Below, piece after piece: positions 24,560 to 36,605 of a stretch of DNA of 64,000 nt. Source of the stretch: Camellia lanceoleosa (Eukaryota; Streptophyta; Magnoliopsida; Ericales; Theaceae); the NCBI GenBank assembly GCA_025200525.1, contig CM045762.1, forward strand, positions 103,256,682 through 103,320,681, read 5' to 3'. The translations under genes were made by a program, and so were the position numbers. The notes under the pieces are model-generated. The model did not search any database. It saw only the letters and a program-made list of their open reading frames with translations, and was not told the origin of the DNA. Every line of letters begins with the position of its first letter. Within the stretch, counting starts at the first letter, position 1.

Positions 24560-25300
24560 TAAGGGACACTGGGGCTCGAACACCACTTCGGTGCGGCAGC
24601 CCATTTTGATCCCAACCGCGGTTTTGGCCCCGAGCATTCATTTTGCATCGATGTCTGCTCGCTTTTGGCGACACCTGCTTGGTCCTTCCGAGGGACACCG
24701 GGTCTCGAGACCCACTTCAGAATCAACACCACTGCGTTCGGCATTTCATTTTGATCCCAACCGCGCTGCTTTGGCCCCGAGCATTCATTTTGCATCAATG
24801 TTCTGCTCATTTTTGGCGTACACCTCGCTTGGTCCTTCCGAGGACACCGGGTCTTCGAGACCCACTTCGCAATTAACACCACTGCGTTCTAATTTCATTT
24901 TCGATCCCGAACCACGCGGTTTTGGCCCCGAGCATTCATTTTGCATCGATGTTCTGCTCATTTTTGGCGACACCTTCGCTTGGTCCTTCCGAAGGACACC
25001 GGGTCTCGAGACCCACTTCGCAGCCGAACACCACTTCGGTGTCTCCATTTCATTTTCGACCCCAAACCGCGGTTTTGGTCCCGAGCATTCATTTCAGATC
25101 CGCTTTTCTCCTTTTTGGCAGAGACCTCTGTTTAGTCCTTCCGAGGGACACTGGGTCTTCGATACCCACTTCAGCGAACACCACTTCCGGTCTAAGCATT
25201 CATTTTCGACCCCGCGGTTTTGGTCCCCGAGCTGCTTTTGCATTAGTTTTTGTTCAATTTTGGTGTACCTCTGTTTCATCATTCCGAGGAACATCGATCT
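24560..25300 (+). repeat. About 150-bp tandem subrepeats in the Tat-like LTR
   Basis: About five copies, each running through CCACTTCG, CATTTTGATCCC, GCGGTTTTGGCCCCGAGCAT, TCATTTTGCATCGATGT and TTGGTCCTTCCGAGG. Two further and more regular copies lie in the truncated 3' LTR (35,460-35,780). The periodic, G+C-rich sequence explains several long overlapping ORFs on both strands here. Confidence 0.85.
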
Positions 25301-27059
25301 CAGATGCCACTTCGTGGTTAACAAAATCTTTTCTTTTTGCCCTCAAAATATCTAGATATTTTGCCCTCATAATATCTAGATATTTGAGGCAAGATATTTC
25401 AACCCTTTTGGCCCTCCTTTTAAGCCCTCTCTTGTCCATTCCAGCAGCTGGTCGAACCTCATTTTGGGAGGAGAAAAAATCCTTCAAGAACACTTAAGCT
25501 TAAACCTCCATTTTCATAGCAAAAAGCTCCAAATTTCTTCAAGTCTTGCATTATTTCTTCACCAACACCAAGCCTCACCATCTCCACTACCATTCCAGCA
25601 GCAAGGAAGTGTTTTTCAGAGGTTAAGAGTCAACAAATTCAAGTCAAGAAGCAAAGAAAGAAAGATCTTCAAGGGTAAGCATTCAAATCCTTTTTTCTTG
25701 CATAATCTTGAATCAAATTTTTACCCTATTTCCTTCTGTTTTTGGGGCCTGACCACTACTGGTTTTAGGCTTATTTTGAGCCCCTCTACAACTTTGTAGA
25801 AGGGCTCAACTTCATTTGGTGTTTCCATGATATACTTGTTTCAATATACACCTTGTATGTCACAATCTTGAATGCTAGTTTTAGCCTCTTTGCATTTGTT
25901 TTTGGGGCTCCGACCCCTACTGGTTTTGGGCCTATTTTGTGCCCCTCTACAACATTGTAGAAGGGCGCAACCTCATTTGGGCACTCTATATACCACCTCT
26001 CTTGAAATTCACTTTAGGCCCCTAAATCTTGCTCATTTTGTAGCCTTTTGTGCTTATGGTTTTGGCTCTTGGTCAGAGCTAATAGGGTCTTATTTTGACC
26101 CCTTTACATGTTTCATCAAGAATGTTTAGCTATTTGGTGAATTCTTTACATACTTTTCATTGTAGCCCTCTTGGTGGCCATATTTTGCATGCTTTGTTAG
26201 ACTTATTTGGCTCCGGATTTCAGCCTTCATCAGGCTTAGAAATAGCCTTATTTTTGTATCCTTGTCATGTTTTGTTTAGGGTCTTAAGACATTTGGTGTA
26301 TATTTTTGGTACTTCCTTTGAAATCCATCAAATTTTCCGTAAATTTGCATGTTTGTTTAGGCCATTCTAGCTTCTGTTTCTGGCCTTCATCAGGCTTAGG
26401 AAGTGTCTTTTTTTGGCCTATTATTCAAGTTTTATTAAGGGTCTTAAGTGGTTTGGTGCATCCATTTGATACCTCTCTTTATAACCCTCTTTTTGCCCCT
26501 TTTTGCATGCTATGTTTAGCATATATACATACTGATTTAGAGGTTGTCATCTCTTGCATTTGTGCATATTTTTGTTCCATATTCAATGTTGTAGAACTGA
26601 TTTTTTGGGTTTGAGCATTGTACATATCACTTGCTTTGTAATTCCCCTCTTTTACCGTATTTTTGCAAGCTTTTGTTTCCATACTTGTGAGCATTATTTG
26701 GCCTTGCTTTGTGCTGATAAAATGCTAGTTTAGGGGCAGCCTTGCCACTGTTTTGCATTCCATGTCCATATTCTGTGTGTATAATAGGGCTGTAGGCCAT
26801 TTCGGGTGTATTTCCTCGCATTTTGGGCATCGGTTGCAATTTTATCATAATTTGGGGGCTGTTTTTGCATTATTTTAGTTGCTGAATTTTGCATCTTCCT
26901 TATGCCATTTGCTACATCTCATTCGCATGTCATTTTGGTGCTTTAGAGCCTCGCCTCGGTTTTGCCGTGCTGGTAATGCGCTATGCGAGTGAGCCGAGGC
27001 TCTCCCATGTTGGTGTAAGCCCATCGTTGCATTCCGTATGCCATTTCATCTCATTTCAT

Positions 27060-27480
27060 CATCGCTCGGTTATGCGTGTCCGTGCACGATTTCGAGGCAC
27101 TTCGTTTTTCCGATTTTGCATCGACATCATCGCTTCGGTTTATGCGTCTGTGCACGATTTCGAGGCACTTCGGTTTTATCCGATTTTGCATCACACATCA
27201 TCGCCTCGGTTTACGTGTCCGTGCACGCATTTCGAGGCACTTCGGTTTATCCGATTTGCATTTTCATCATCGCTCGGTTTTGCGTGCCAGTGCACGCGTT
27301 TCGAGGCACTTCGGTTTTATCCGGCTTGCATTTCACATCATCGCCTCGGTTTGCGTGCCGTGTGCACGCCGCTTTCGAGGCACTCTGTTTTATCCGCTTT
27401 GCATTTCATGCCATCGCCTCGGTTTGCGTGCCCGCGCGCACGCTTTTCGAGGCGCTCTCATTTTCATCTCATTTTCAAAG
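27060..27480 (+). repeat. About 70-bp tandem subrepeats in the Tat-like LTR
   Basis: Six copies of a unit running through CATCATCGC.TCGGTTT, GCGTGTCCGTGCACG, TTTCGAGGCACTTCGGTTTT and ATCCGATTTTGCATTTCA. Each has small indels, which put all three frames open and generate spurious ORFs. Confidence 0.85.
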
Positions 27481-29191
27481 CATAGTGCATACTAGGTTGT
27501 ATCTTAGATTGCATTCATACATTTCCTCGATTTATGCGTCTGCAGCACGATTTCGAGGTTACTCATTTTCATGGCATTGTGCATGCAATATCACATGTTT
27601 GCTGCATTTCATGCATATCTTGCATATTGCATCGTGTTCGGGATAGGTGTTAGCCCGGGCACGGGAAACGAGGCACGCTTTCAGACCGAGTGACGGAGGG
27701 TCTCAATTCCCAAGTCACCGGAATTCCGGATTACCCATGATGGAGTTAGGTTTTGTTATAGCATTCATCCGCATTCATCCCATATTGAGTTGTGCAATCC
27801 GATTCCTACCATCATGCATTGATATCGTGATTGGTGTACGAGGATCGAGGCATGCATATATTTGTGAAATACATTGCTATGCCCTTTTCCTCGCTTCTCT
27901 ACAAAGAAAATCGAGGATCAACAACTTTTGAGTCCGGCAGATTTCGAGAACATGCAAACAGAGGCTAATCAGGCATCCCAAAGGATTTCACCGAGGCAGC
28001 AAAGATACAACATACATTAGAAGAAGGCACCCCGGCTTGCATGCCGCTTTTACCGCTTCCTAGTTTAATTTGTTAATCTGTAATATTCTTTTATTCGGTC
28101 TCAGATATTATTTATTCGGACCCTCTGCGCGAGGGCAATGTTGTAATAAGGGTGGGTGAGTGTGATGTATGTCTTCCAACCTCTATTTCTTTCTCCCTTT
28201 TATTTACCTGCTTTGATGGTTAGATATAGGGCATATTTCAATTAGCATACAGCATGACAGCATGTTTGCATCATTCATCTGTTTTGCACGCACCGGGCTC
28301 GGCGCATCATACAAACTGCATCTGTATTTCAATTCCAAATTGAATACATGCTAACTGTAGCATCTTTAGAATAGCCGAGCCTGCCATTAGTTGCATTTTT
28401 GCATGTGTTGCATTAGGCATTACAGTATACTTAGGATCATGCATGATTTCTAACGAGCTTCTGTTTTGGCTTGGAGTACTTGGTAAGTTGTTATGCTTTA
28501 GCATACTTGCATGCGTGTGAGTGTTGCCATGATAGCATACTTACCATGAGGCTATGTGCTTATGTGATATAACTGCCTTGGATGCCTGTGGGTGGAGGTT
28601 GAGTTATTTGGATTGGGACAATTCATCAAATGTTTGTTTTAAGCCCACTAGATAGTGGCAAAATCATGTTTTCTAAGCCCACCTGAGGGTGGCAAATCCG
28701 CATTTTAGCCTACATGGGTAGCACCATCAAACCATTTTCAAACAAACAGACATGAAGTGTTTTGTTCCAATTCAGACGCCCGATCTATACTTGTTTGTCA
28801 TGAGCATCACATAGTAATCTAGGCTAATAACCTAATAAGAGCATACAAAGTTTTCAAAAACAGATATCATGGTTAGTAGAGGCGGTCTTCGACCGGCGAG
28901 AGGGGTGCTCACGATGTGACCTTCCTAATCGTACCCAAGTTCCCGAGCCAACTTTGGTGATGAAGGACACGTGGCCTTTTCGCACCGAGTCGTGGTTTCC
29001 TAAATTTTCCATTTTAAAATATTTAGGTGGCGACTACGTTATCCGCAAAGCACCATGTTTGGCACTTCTTTCAAAAAATCATTTTCCTTCAAAACGATTT
29101 GCGGATTCGGACTCTTTGGTTCGAGATTGAGAACCGCAACAAAATCGAAGTCCGAATCAGAAGCGAGGTCCTCAAGGGCGTTGTTAGATTC

Positions 29192-32100
29192 TGGCGACTA
29201 CTGGGGGAGTTAGAGAACTTGACTCGAACTCGTGATATCCGGGTTTTGACTACACTTGTGTGTTTTTGCATTGCATTTGCATTGGTGCGCCTAGGACACC
29301 GTGTTTGCCATATGCCATTCCCGAACGATTTGCGGGAGGCTTGTCTTGTCAAGTCATGTCCGTAAGGCCGACGGCCTGGCTCGGCTCGACAAAGATGGGA
29401 ACACAAACCCCGGTTTTACCGGCACCTTTTGACCATTCGACCTAGTGCATATTCGATCCATAGTGACCATTCCAAACTAGGACAGTTGCTTACCCGATAT
29501 AGGTTGTTTGAAGTCAAGGCGTGCGTAGTGAAACCCTAGCTCGACAAAATAAGACAGGAAAACCCTACCCCAATATAGGGTGTTTTGGCTCTCACTTACA
29601 TTATGTGCTTGTTAGAGTGCGTCTCACAGGAATGCATGTATCGGTTTTGCAAGTTTGGGCATCAACTGCGGGCACCAATTCAAGATTTTGGGTATCAGTT
29701 GGGCATCGATTTGGTAGAATCGGTTTACCTGAGGGTATCACGTGCGAGATTTGGGTAGAATTGAGAGGGCACACTCATTCAACTATGCTCAGATTCTGCT
29801 CGGATGAAATCAGCCGAGATGTCGTCTGCTTTCGCTTTTGCTAAGTGGTCTTGGAACCATAGTTTCGTATGGGTCTTCGATTTACTCCAGGTGTGGCGTA
29901 TGGCACGCACTGTTTTGAGCATTTGTGAATGCTGGTTTTTGTACTTTCTGACTTGGGTATTGGGTCAGTCTTGTTGTTTTGTTTTGAGTCTGTCTTTTTG
30001 TTTGAGTCAGTCTCTTTTGTTTTGGGTCTGTCTTGTTATATCGAGTTGGTCCTGTTGTATAGGAGTCGGGTGATTCCGGGGGTGTTACCTCGGGCATCAC
30101 CATTTTGTTTTGTGTTTGTCTCTTCGTTTTCTTTTGAGTCTGTTTCTGCCAGGGAGCCAGTTGTGCCAACAGATTTTGAATGAAACAGCAGTGATTTCTA
30201 CACTCTCGCATTTGCTTCTGCCGTGTGCTAGTTGTGCCGGGATTTGAATGAAATGGCAGTGCATTCCACCTGCTCTCCTGTGCCCTGAAGTCATTGTAAT
30301 GACCTAAGTTTTTCAAAACTTTTTGAACACTGCAGTGAAAATAAAGAGGGAGGAATTCCTCGGGATTTGCAAAACTTTGATCAAATTGAGAGAAAGAGAG
30401 GCGTGCTAAGTCTTTAATGAATGAAATCATGCTTGTTAGCGTGAGTACTGAGAAGGACCCTGGCTTGATCCAGACTGGTTTCACACTATCTTCGGCGCGA
30501 GTGATTCGTCGCTTTCTTAAAAATTTTCAAAAACAAAATGTTTTGCGCAGTCCTGCGAAGACTTGTGTGGAATCGCTCTTAAGATTGTGCAGCTTAGGAT
30601 CGCTCTCAGCCTCGAGACTCGACCCCCCTCTTGGCTTTCAAACCTTGAACTGGCATTCAGAATGTTCAACGGTCGACCACGATGTAAGGCCTGTGTGGCC
30701 AGATTTGAAGCAGCCCTCGAACATAAGGCACCGAAGTCAGATCAAAAAGGTCAGACCTCGTCAGAAGAAGCTTGCAAAGCTAGAACAGAAGCACCCCTCG
30801 AACTAGGGGCAAAAAATATCCGATGTGCTCGAAGAGCCAAAGGTGGATCCTTCTGTAAATCAATACAACAACCACTCTCCTAGATACAAAGGGCTTCAAT
30901 CTCAAAACCATTTGGCATGGACTTGTTACACTTTTACCCTTTGAGAGGCTCGCTGGGCCGAAAACCCGGAAGGGCGACCCAGGCAAAAGTTAGAGCAAAG
31001 AAAAGAATGAAAAAAGAAAAAAAGAGAAAAAATGCAAAGATACAAAAAATGCAAAAAGAAAAGAAAAGAAAAGAAAATGCAAAAAAAAGAAAGAAAAAAA
31101 AAGGGAATGAAAAGAATAGAAAAAAAAAGAAAAGAAAAGAAAAACAAAGCTCGCAAGGTCGAAAACCTGCAACAGGCGCCTTGGCAAAAGTTAGAGCATA
31201 AAAAGGAGAGGTTAAATACCCGAGTGTACCTTAACCCCGAACTACGTAAGGCTTGATTCCCATTTGTGGGATACGTAGGCAACTTCATCCTGAAGTCCAG
31301 CCGTAAAACACTCCATTTGATTGTGTCCATGCGATGGTTCTGGTCATCCTTGTCTTCTCAGTATCTGAGGATTTGGTTGTGCTCGTCACTCTGAGGATTG
31401 CATTCAATGCGCCGCGGTGTCATCCAAACAAGGGGCAACTTTCCGTTGCCATTCAAAACGCCATGGTTTCATTTCAAACAAGGGGCAACTTTCCGTTGCC
31501 ATGCAACCCTCCTCAAGCAAGGGGTAGTTTTCCTCCAGATTCGAGGTTGTGCATCTCAAGAGTGGGTTCTATGCTCGTTGAGCAAGTGGCCGTTTGCAAA
31601 AATAGTTTTTGAGAATTTTTACTGAGGTTGACTAATTTTCTCAAAAATTGTTCCATCTTTTCCAAAATTGGACCATTTCTTGGACCCGAAAAAGGAAAAT
31701 TTTCAGTGCTCGTAGCTTGACTTGCATGATTTCAAATCAAAAATTGAACAAGCATGTTAATCTAACTCTCATTTTGGTCAAATTTTTTTTAGAAAGCCAA
31801 AAACAAAAAATGGTCAAAATGATGAACTAGGGGCACAGTTGAGTCAGGTGTTCTGTCTTTTCCCCTTTGTCAACATACTTGCCAGAAAGGGCACTCTACC
31901 TGCCAGAAAAGGGCACAACTGAAGCAAAATAAATGGTGAAAGCTCTCACATCCTCCAAGCAACGAGGTATCAAGCCAAGTGCGAAGCACGAACTAGAATG
32001 GGGCAAGATATTCCACTCCTTCATCTGGACAGATCTGATCACGTCCAAACTCCCCAGCAAAGCATCATCAATCGATGTCAGCTGCAAATTTGCTACGCAT

Positions 32101-33553
32101 CCTGTTGCAGCACAACCCCTCTGTGGGAGAAACTCACCGTTGTGAGCAGAAGAAGAAGAATCTAGCAGAATGCTAGGGGCGAGAACCCACAACTTGCTGT
32201 TTATCCATCAACCACCCAGGGGAGGGATGAAAAATGAGAGATTGAAGAATAGAGAGATGTGCGATGAGAAAAAAAAGTGAGAAAAGGGCTTTTTCAGAAA
32301 ACTAGAGATTGAGTGCCGAGTGATGTGAGAATCACAAATGAGAAAGGGTGGGAAACACTACCCAGTGAAACAGGCTCCCTGTGCATGTCGTGTCTTTTTG
32401 TTTGTCTCGTTTTTTTGGTTTTGAGTCGTTTTGAGTGTCAACGGATGTGTTTAGGTTGTTTACCTTTTGTTTTTCGTTGTTGAGTCTTTTTCGCTGTGTT
32501 CAGTTGTAGGCTCAATACCCGGTCGAGAACTCATTTTCTCAATTTCAAAAATAAAATCATTTTGTGCTCCGAGTGCCGTGCCGTTCTCCACATTTGTGCA
32601 AAACAGAATTTGTTCTTTCATAAAGCCGCAGGGTCCACCCCCGATAAGTGTGAACAGTAGAACCAGACCTATCTAGCTATGAGTTTCGCCGCAAAGAAAA
32701 AGCAAAAGAGGAAAATATTGGGCATCTGAGTTTGTTCCGGCATCAGTAAGTTCCGAGATTGCATCCCATGTGTACCTCTTCAGGTCTTGCCAATGCTCTG
32801 AAGTATGAATGTGCTTCTACCTCAAGCTCAAGATCAAGTCTACTTCAAGCCGTAATGGCGATCGAAGTGCTCTCCCGAGTACCATTCTCGCCAGAGGCAT
32901 CTTGGCCGTGTTTGCGATGAGTTCCTAGGAGACCAAGCTGCGACGGTGGAAACTAGAGTTCGAATGGCCGTGGCCTAGAACACAAAGGTTCGATTTCGAG
33001 ACTAAAGTCTGGTTTAAATCCCCAGAGGTGTGCCCTCGGCTTGAAATCTGTATGGCAGCCCCATAGGTTGAGTTAGCATGTGTATGCACCTCAATTCTGG
33101 ATACTGAACCAACCTAGTCTGTCACCCCCTTGGCGAATAGGGAAAGATGTGAGTATGATCACGACAACAAGCGGCCGTGGCTCTACATGCAGATATTGTT
33201 ACTTGTCAAGATTTCAACCTTTGTGCTGTGAGTTGAAGGTAAGTGTTCGAAGAGCACGAGGGGAGATCCCCATCAGAGTAGAGCGGTTCACCGCTACTCA
33301 CCTCATGAGGTGCTTTCTAAAGCGCCGCTTTGTCTATTTATTGCTTTCCGTAAGCATCATGCATTGTATTGCATTGTACCTATCAAGTTTCTTTCTCATT
33401 TCACCCAATATATCAATCATACTTGTTCACTAAGTGCATCTATCACACTTCGTGTTTGCCTTTAGTATATCTATCATACTTGTTCACATAGTGTATCTAT
33501 CACACACTCGCTTTGTCTATTTTGCGTATCAATCACACACACTCACACCTTTA
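29192..33553 (+). mobile_element. Non-coding interior of the Tat-like derivative
   Basis: No reverse transcriptase, integrase, protease or gag motif is seen in any frame between the LTRs, so the element is a large non-autonomous derivative. Landmarks are the primer-site-like start, T/G-rich microrepeats (29,930-30,140), a purine-only A/G tract (about 30,985-31,150), and a CGAACTACGT...GGATACGTAGGCAAC block at 31,238-31,283 of a type familiar from Tat-lineage non-coding regions. The frames here have no domain support. Confidence 0.65.
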
Positions 33554-34520
33554 TTCCCCGGTTAAAACCTTCCCTCTCTCCGTATGAAATACGTTGAGAT
33601 ATGCTTGTTGGTTACACCATTGTTACCCCGGTTAAAACCTTCCCTCTCTCCGTATGAAATACGTTGAGATACGCTTGTTGGTTACACCATTGTTCACCCT
33701 AAAACCTTCCTCTCTCCGTTTGAAATACGTTGAGATATGCTTGTTGGTCACACCATTGTTCACCCGGTTAAAACCTTCCCTCTCTCGTATGAAATACGTT
33801 GAGATATGCTTGTTGGTTACACCATTGTTTCCTTTAAAACCTTCCTCTCTCCGTATGAAATACGTTGAGATACGCTTGTTGGTTACACCATTGTTCACCG
33901 GTTAAAACCTTCCTCTCTCCGTATGAAATCGTTGAGATATGCTTGTTGGTTACACCATTGTTTCCCCGTTAAAACCTTCCCTCTCCGTATGAAATACGTT
34001 GAGATACGCTTGTTGGTTACACCATTGTTCACCGGTTAAAACCTTCCTCTCTCCGTATGAAATACGTTGAGATATGCTTGTTGGTTACACCATTGTTTCC
34101 CCGTTAAAACCTTCCTCTCTCCGTATGAAATACGTTGAGATACGCTTATTGGTTACACCATTGTTCACCTTAAAACCTTCCCTCTCTCCGTATGAAATAC
34201 GTTGAGATACGCTTGTTGGTTACACCATTGTTTCCCCGGTTAAAACCTTCCCTCTCTCCGTATGAAATACGTTGAGATATGCTTGTTGGTTACACCATTG
34301 TTCACCCGGTTAAAACCTTCCCTCTCTCCGTATGAAATACGTTGAGATACGCTTGTTGGTTACACCATTGTTTCCCCGGTTAAAACCTTCCCTCTCTCCG
34401 TATGAAATACGTTGAGATATGCTTGTCGGTTACACCATTGTTTCTCCGGTTCAAACCTTCCCTCTCTCCGTATGAAATGCGTTGAGATACGCCTGTTGGT
34501 TACACCATTGTTTACCCGGT
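33554..34520 (+). repeat. Satellite-like array, 14 copies of a 68-70-bp unit
   Basis: Each unit reads GTTAAAACCTTCCCTCTCT, CCGTATGAAATACGTTGAGA, TA(C/T)GCTTGTTGGTTACACC and ATTGTT(CACC or TCCCC). Copies are highly alike. Two variant types, GATACGC..GTTCACC and GATATGC..GTTTCCCC, tend to alternate, so the higher-order unit is partly a dimer. The array lies about 0.5 kb before the 3' LTR, the classic hypervariable 3' region of Tat-lineage elements. ORFs on both strands are periodic artefacts. Confidence 0.93.
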
Positions 34521-34745
34521 TTCGACTCTTTTCCTCTCTTGCGTGTGATACGCTGATAGACGACCTTTTCTTCTCTTGCGTGTGATATGCTGAGAAACTT
34601 ACCTTTTCTCTCTTGCGTGTGATACGCTGAGAGGTTTACCTTCTTCCTCTCTTGTGTGTGATACGCAGAGAGATGTCTTGTGTGAGACTCCGGGTACTCT
34701 CGGTAGTCACTTTAAGCCTTCTCCGTGTGAGACGCGACGAGAATT
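34521..34745 (+). repeat. Diverged about 44-bp repeats after the satellite array
   Basis: Four to five copies of a shorter unit around CTCTCTTGCGTGTGATACGCTGAGA, followed by a last degenerate copy at 34,718 (CTCCGTGTGAGACGCGACGAGA). Its core resembles both the neighbouring 70-bp unit and, inverted, the CG-rich core of the 108-bp array at 11.8-12.7 kb. Confidence 0.7.
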
Positions 34746-35050
34746 GAATAATTCTCCGCATTCCTAACTGCATGGAATGTAGTTGTTGCTTTGCATTCTT
34801 GTTTAAAACTGTTGCATCTATTTGTCAATACTTGCTTCATTACAGCTTGCTGCATTTGCACGAATATCTGTTACACCTGGCTCCGTGCCTATCCTTTTGC
34901 ATTTTTACCCCCTTTGCCTGGGGGCGCGCCTGCGCACACATATCTCTATTTGTCTTGTATGATTGTCTAAGTCTTCGGCCTTGTCAAAAATGGGTCGTCT
35001 CTGGGCTTTGACATTCACTCTCGTCACTTCTTGACTTCCGAGTTCTGTCA

Positions 35051-35062
35051 AAGAGGGGCAAC
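35051..35062 (+). other. Polypurine tract of the Tat-like derivative
   Basis: AAGAGGGGCAAC lies directly before the 3' LTR start TGTAGACACC. The inverted element at 11,360 has the same arrangement. Confidence 0.7.
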
Positions 35063-35781
35063 TGTAGACACCCCATTTTTGACCGGCCTTAAGACTCAGA
35101 CGTCACCGATTGAGCGCTCGGTGATGTTGCATCTTGTCTTTCGTTCGAAGCCTCAGAGTCGCGTCAGGCGCCTCGCCTCCGGACTTCCAACTCTCTTCAG
35201 GCCTTGTCTCGGTTTGCGAACCGACTCGGTTTTCTCATTTTCTTTCTGAGGGAAGCGAGTGGTCCCGTAGACTATCTCAAAGGCCGTGAGCTACTTTTTG
35301 TGGCCGTAGGCCATTTTGCCCATTTCGGAGCCCGGTTCCGGTTTTCGGAGCCGTTAGGCCGTGTGCCTCGGTTCGGGACCGCCCAACCATCTCCGATTTC
35401 TCCGGTTTTTGGCATGCATCTCATTTACTCCCATTTAAGGGACACTGGGGGCTCAGAAACCCACTTCGCAGCCGAACACCACTTCCGGTGCCCGGCAGCC
35501 CATTTTCGGGATCCCGAACCGCGCGGTTTTGGCCCCGAGCATTCATTTTGCATCGATGTCTGTTCATTTTTGGCAGACACCTCTGTTTGGTCCTTCCGAG
35601 GGACACTGGGGTCTCTGAGACCCACTTCGCAGCCGAACACCACTTCCGGTGCCCGGCAGCCCATTTTCGGGATCCCGAACCGCGCGGTTTTGGCCCCGAG
35701 CATTCATTTTGCATCAATGTCTGTTCATTTTTGGCAGACACCTCTGTTTGGTCCTTCCGAGGGACACTGGGGTCTCTGAGA
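35063..35781 (+). mobile_element. 3' LTR of the Tat-like derivative, truncated
   Basis: It begins like the 5' LTR at 24,206 and follows it through two subrepeats. It then stops abruptly at about 35,781 inside a third, where unrelated 'agctaaaaaccaaggg' text starts. Only about 0.7 kb of about 5 kb is kept, so no target duplication can be checked. The ORFs at 35.2-35.9 kb are artefacts of the repeats. Confidence 0.75.
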
Positions 35782-36224
35782 AGCTAAAAACCAAGGGTTC
35801 AAAAGGTTCAAGCTTTCTCAAGAAGCTAAAACAAAGGGTTCAAAAGGTTCAATCTTCCTCAAGAAGCTAAAACAAGGGTCTCGGCCAGAAAAAGTGACCG
35901 ATCGACCAAAACAATGGCCGGCCGATCAAAAACATTGCCGACCGGCCAACACCTTTGGCTGGTAGCAAGAAAACAGGGCCGGTGGCCTCAAGTCATGGCC
36001 GGTGAGGTGTGGGGATGGCCAACAAACCATTCCCTGCCCTCAAAAGCAAAAAACACAAGTGTTTGGTCCATAACCAAGAACAAAAAAATAAGTCGAGAGG
36101 TCTTGAGGCAAGGCGCGCAGCCGAAACCTCCGAGAACTCAAGACAAACACGAACATGGATAATCATCGAGTGTTCAAATGATGACGTCCAAGTCTTGAGG
36201 ACGGTCAAAAATGGGGTGTCTACA
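35782..36224 (-). mobile_element. Start of a minus-strand Tat-like LTR
   Basis: On the minus strand it starts TGTAGACACCCCATTTTTGA at 36,224. It shares the following 'acgtcatc' and 'cttgagttctc' blocks with the 11,359 LTR rather than with the plus-strand derivative. Multiple GGCCGG/CCGGCC motifs (35,915-36,003) recall those at 11,155 and 23,975-24,030. It is probably the missing proximal part of the LTR interrupted at 24,205. Confidence 0.6.
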
Positions 36225-36443
36225 CCCGTCCGATGCAAATAGAAAAGTGCCCTAATGGCGCCTTGTGCCGATGCATCCATGCAAAGTGCAAAGTGCGTTA
36301 TCAAATGCCACACAACCCACTGCCCATGCCATACACGCACGTGTATGTGTGTACGGACCATCCTTACGGTGTGAGTGCATGCACACAAGTATCCATTCCA
36401 CAATTCCGTATTCAAAGGAATATTCCATGTAGCACTTTATTAA

Positions 36444-36602
36444 CGATGTGTTTGATTGAAGGATCTGGGGAGGGATTTGGAAAAGGAAAGGGAAAATGTG
36501 TGTGAAACTAGGTGAAATATAGATATATTTTATTCACATTTCAACTACCTTTTCCCTTTCTTTTTCCTAATCCCTTCCCAAATTCCCTAACCAAACGGAA
36601 CG
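36444..36602. mobile_element. Tourist-like MITE (159 bp)
   Basis: It is flanked by TAA on both sides (36,441-36,443 and 36,603-36,605), the 3-bp duplication of PIF/Harbinger elements. Ends are CGATGTGTTTGATT and, inverted, CGTTCCGTTTGGTT. The arms continue as complementary purine-rich and pyrimidine-rich stretches (GGGAGGGATTTGGAAAAGG and its counterpart), so the whole element folds back. Non-coding. Confidence 0.85.
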
Positions 36603-36605
36603 TAA

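Larger units (their letters stand above)
24206..29191 (+). mobile_element. 5' LTR (about 5 kb) of a plus-strand Tat-like large retrotransposon derivative
   Basis: It opens TGTAGACACCCCATTTTTGA, identical to the 3' LTR start at 35,063, and the two run in parallel for about 550 bp before the 3' copy ends. The end is set where TGGCGACTACTGGGGGAG (29,192) resembles a primer binding site; a similar GTGGCGACTACG at about 29,029 is an alternative end. It contains two subrepeat arrays (24,560-25,300 and 27,060-27,480) and a CG-rich to AT-rich gradient. The long open frame at 24,111-25,355 is a by-product of the array, not a gene. Confidence 0.72.

Noticed and set aside
24111..25355. A 414-residue open frame in the plus-strand Tat-like LTR
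   Set aside because: It coincides with a roughly 150-bp tandem subrepeat that is open on both strands; the residues repeat with the array and match no protein family I know.
27060..27646. Overlapping cysteine- and histidine-rich frames of about 200 residues
   Set aside because: These are readings of a roughly 70-bp LTR subrepeat in three frames; the spacing of Cys and His follows the repeat, not a zinc finger.
29882..30484. 200-residue minus-strand frame in the derivative's interior
   Set aside because: Glutamine/threonine-rich reading of T/G microrepeats, with no domain and no relation to gag or pol.
30990..31256. Lysine-rich frame suggesting a nuclear protein
   Set aside because: It lies in a pure A/G tract; the complementary strand is equally open (Phe/Leu/Ser-rich), so composition alone explains it.
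33632..33905. Repetitive peptides encoded on both strands of the 68-70-bp satellite
   Set aside because: Unit lengths near multiples of three without stops give periodic peptides; indels between copies break the frame and there is no promoter or start context.
33554..34520. CRISPR-like appearance of regular repeats
   Set aside because: Whole units are repeated without unique spacers, and the setting is a plant retrotransposon; this is a satellite.
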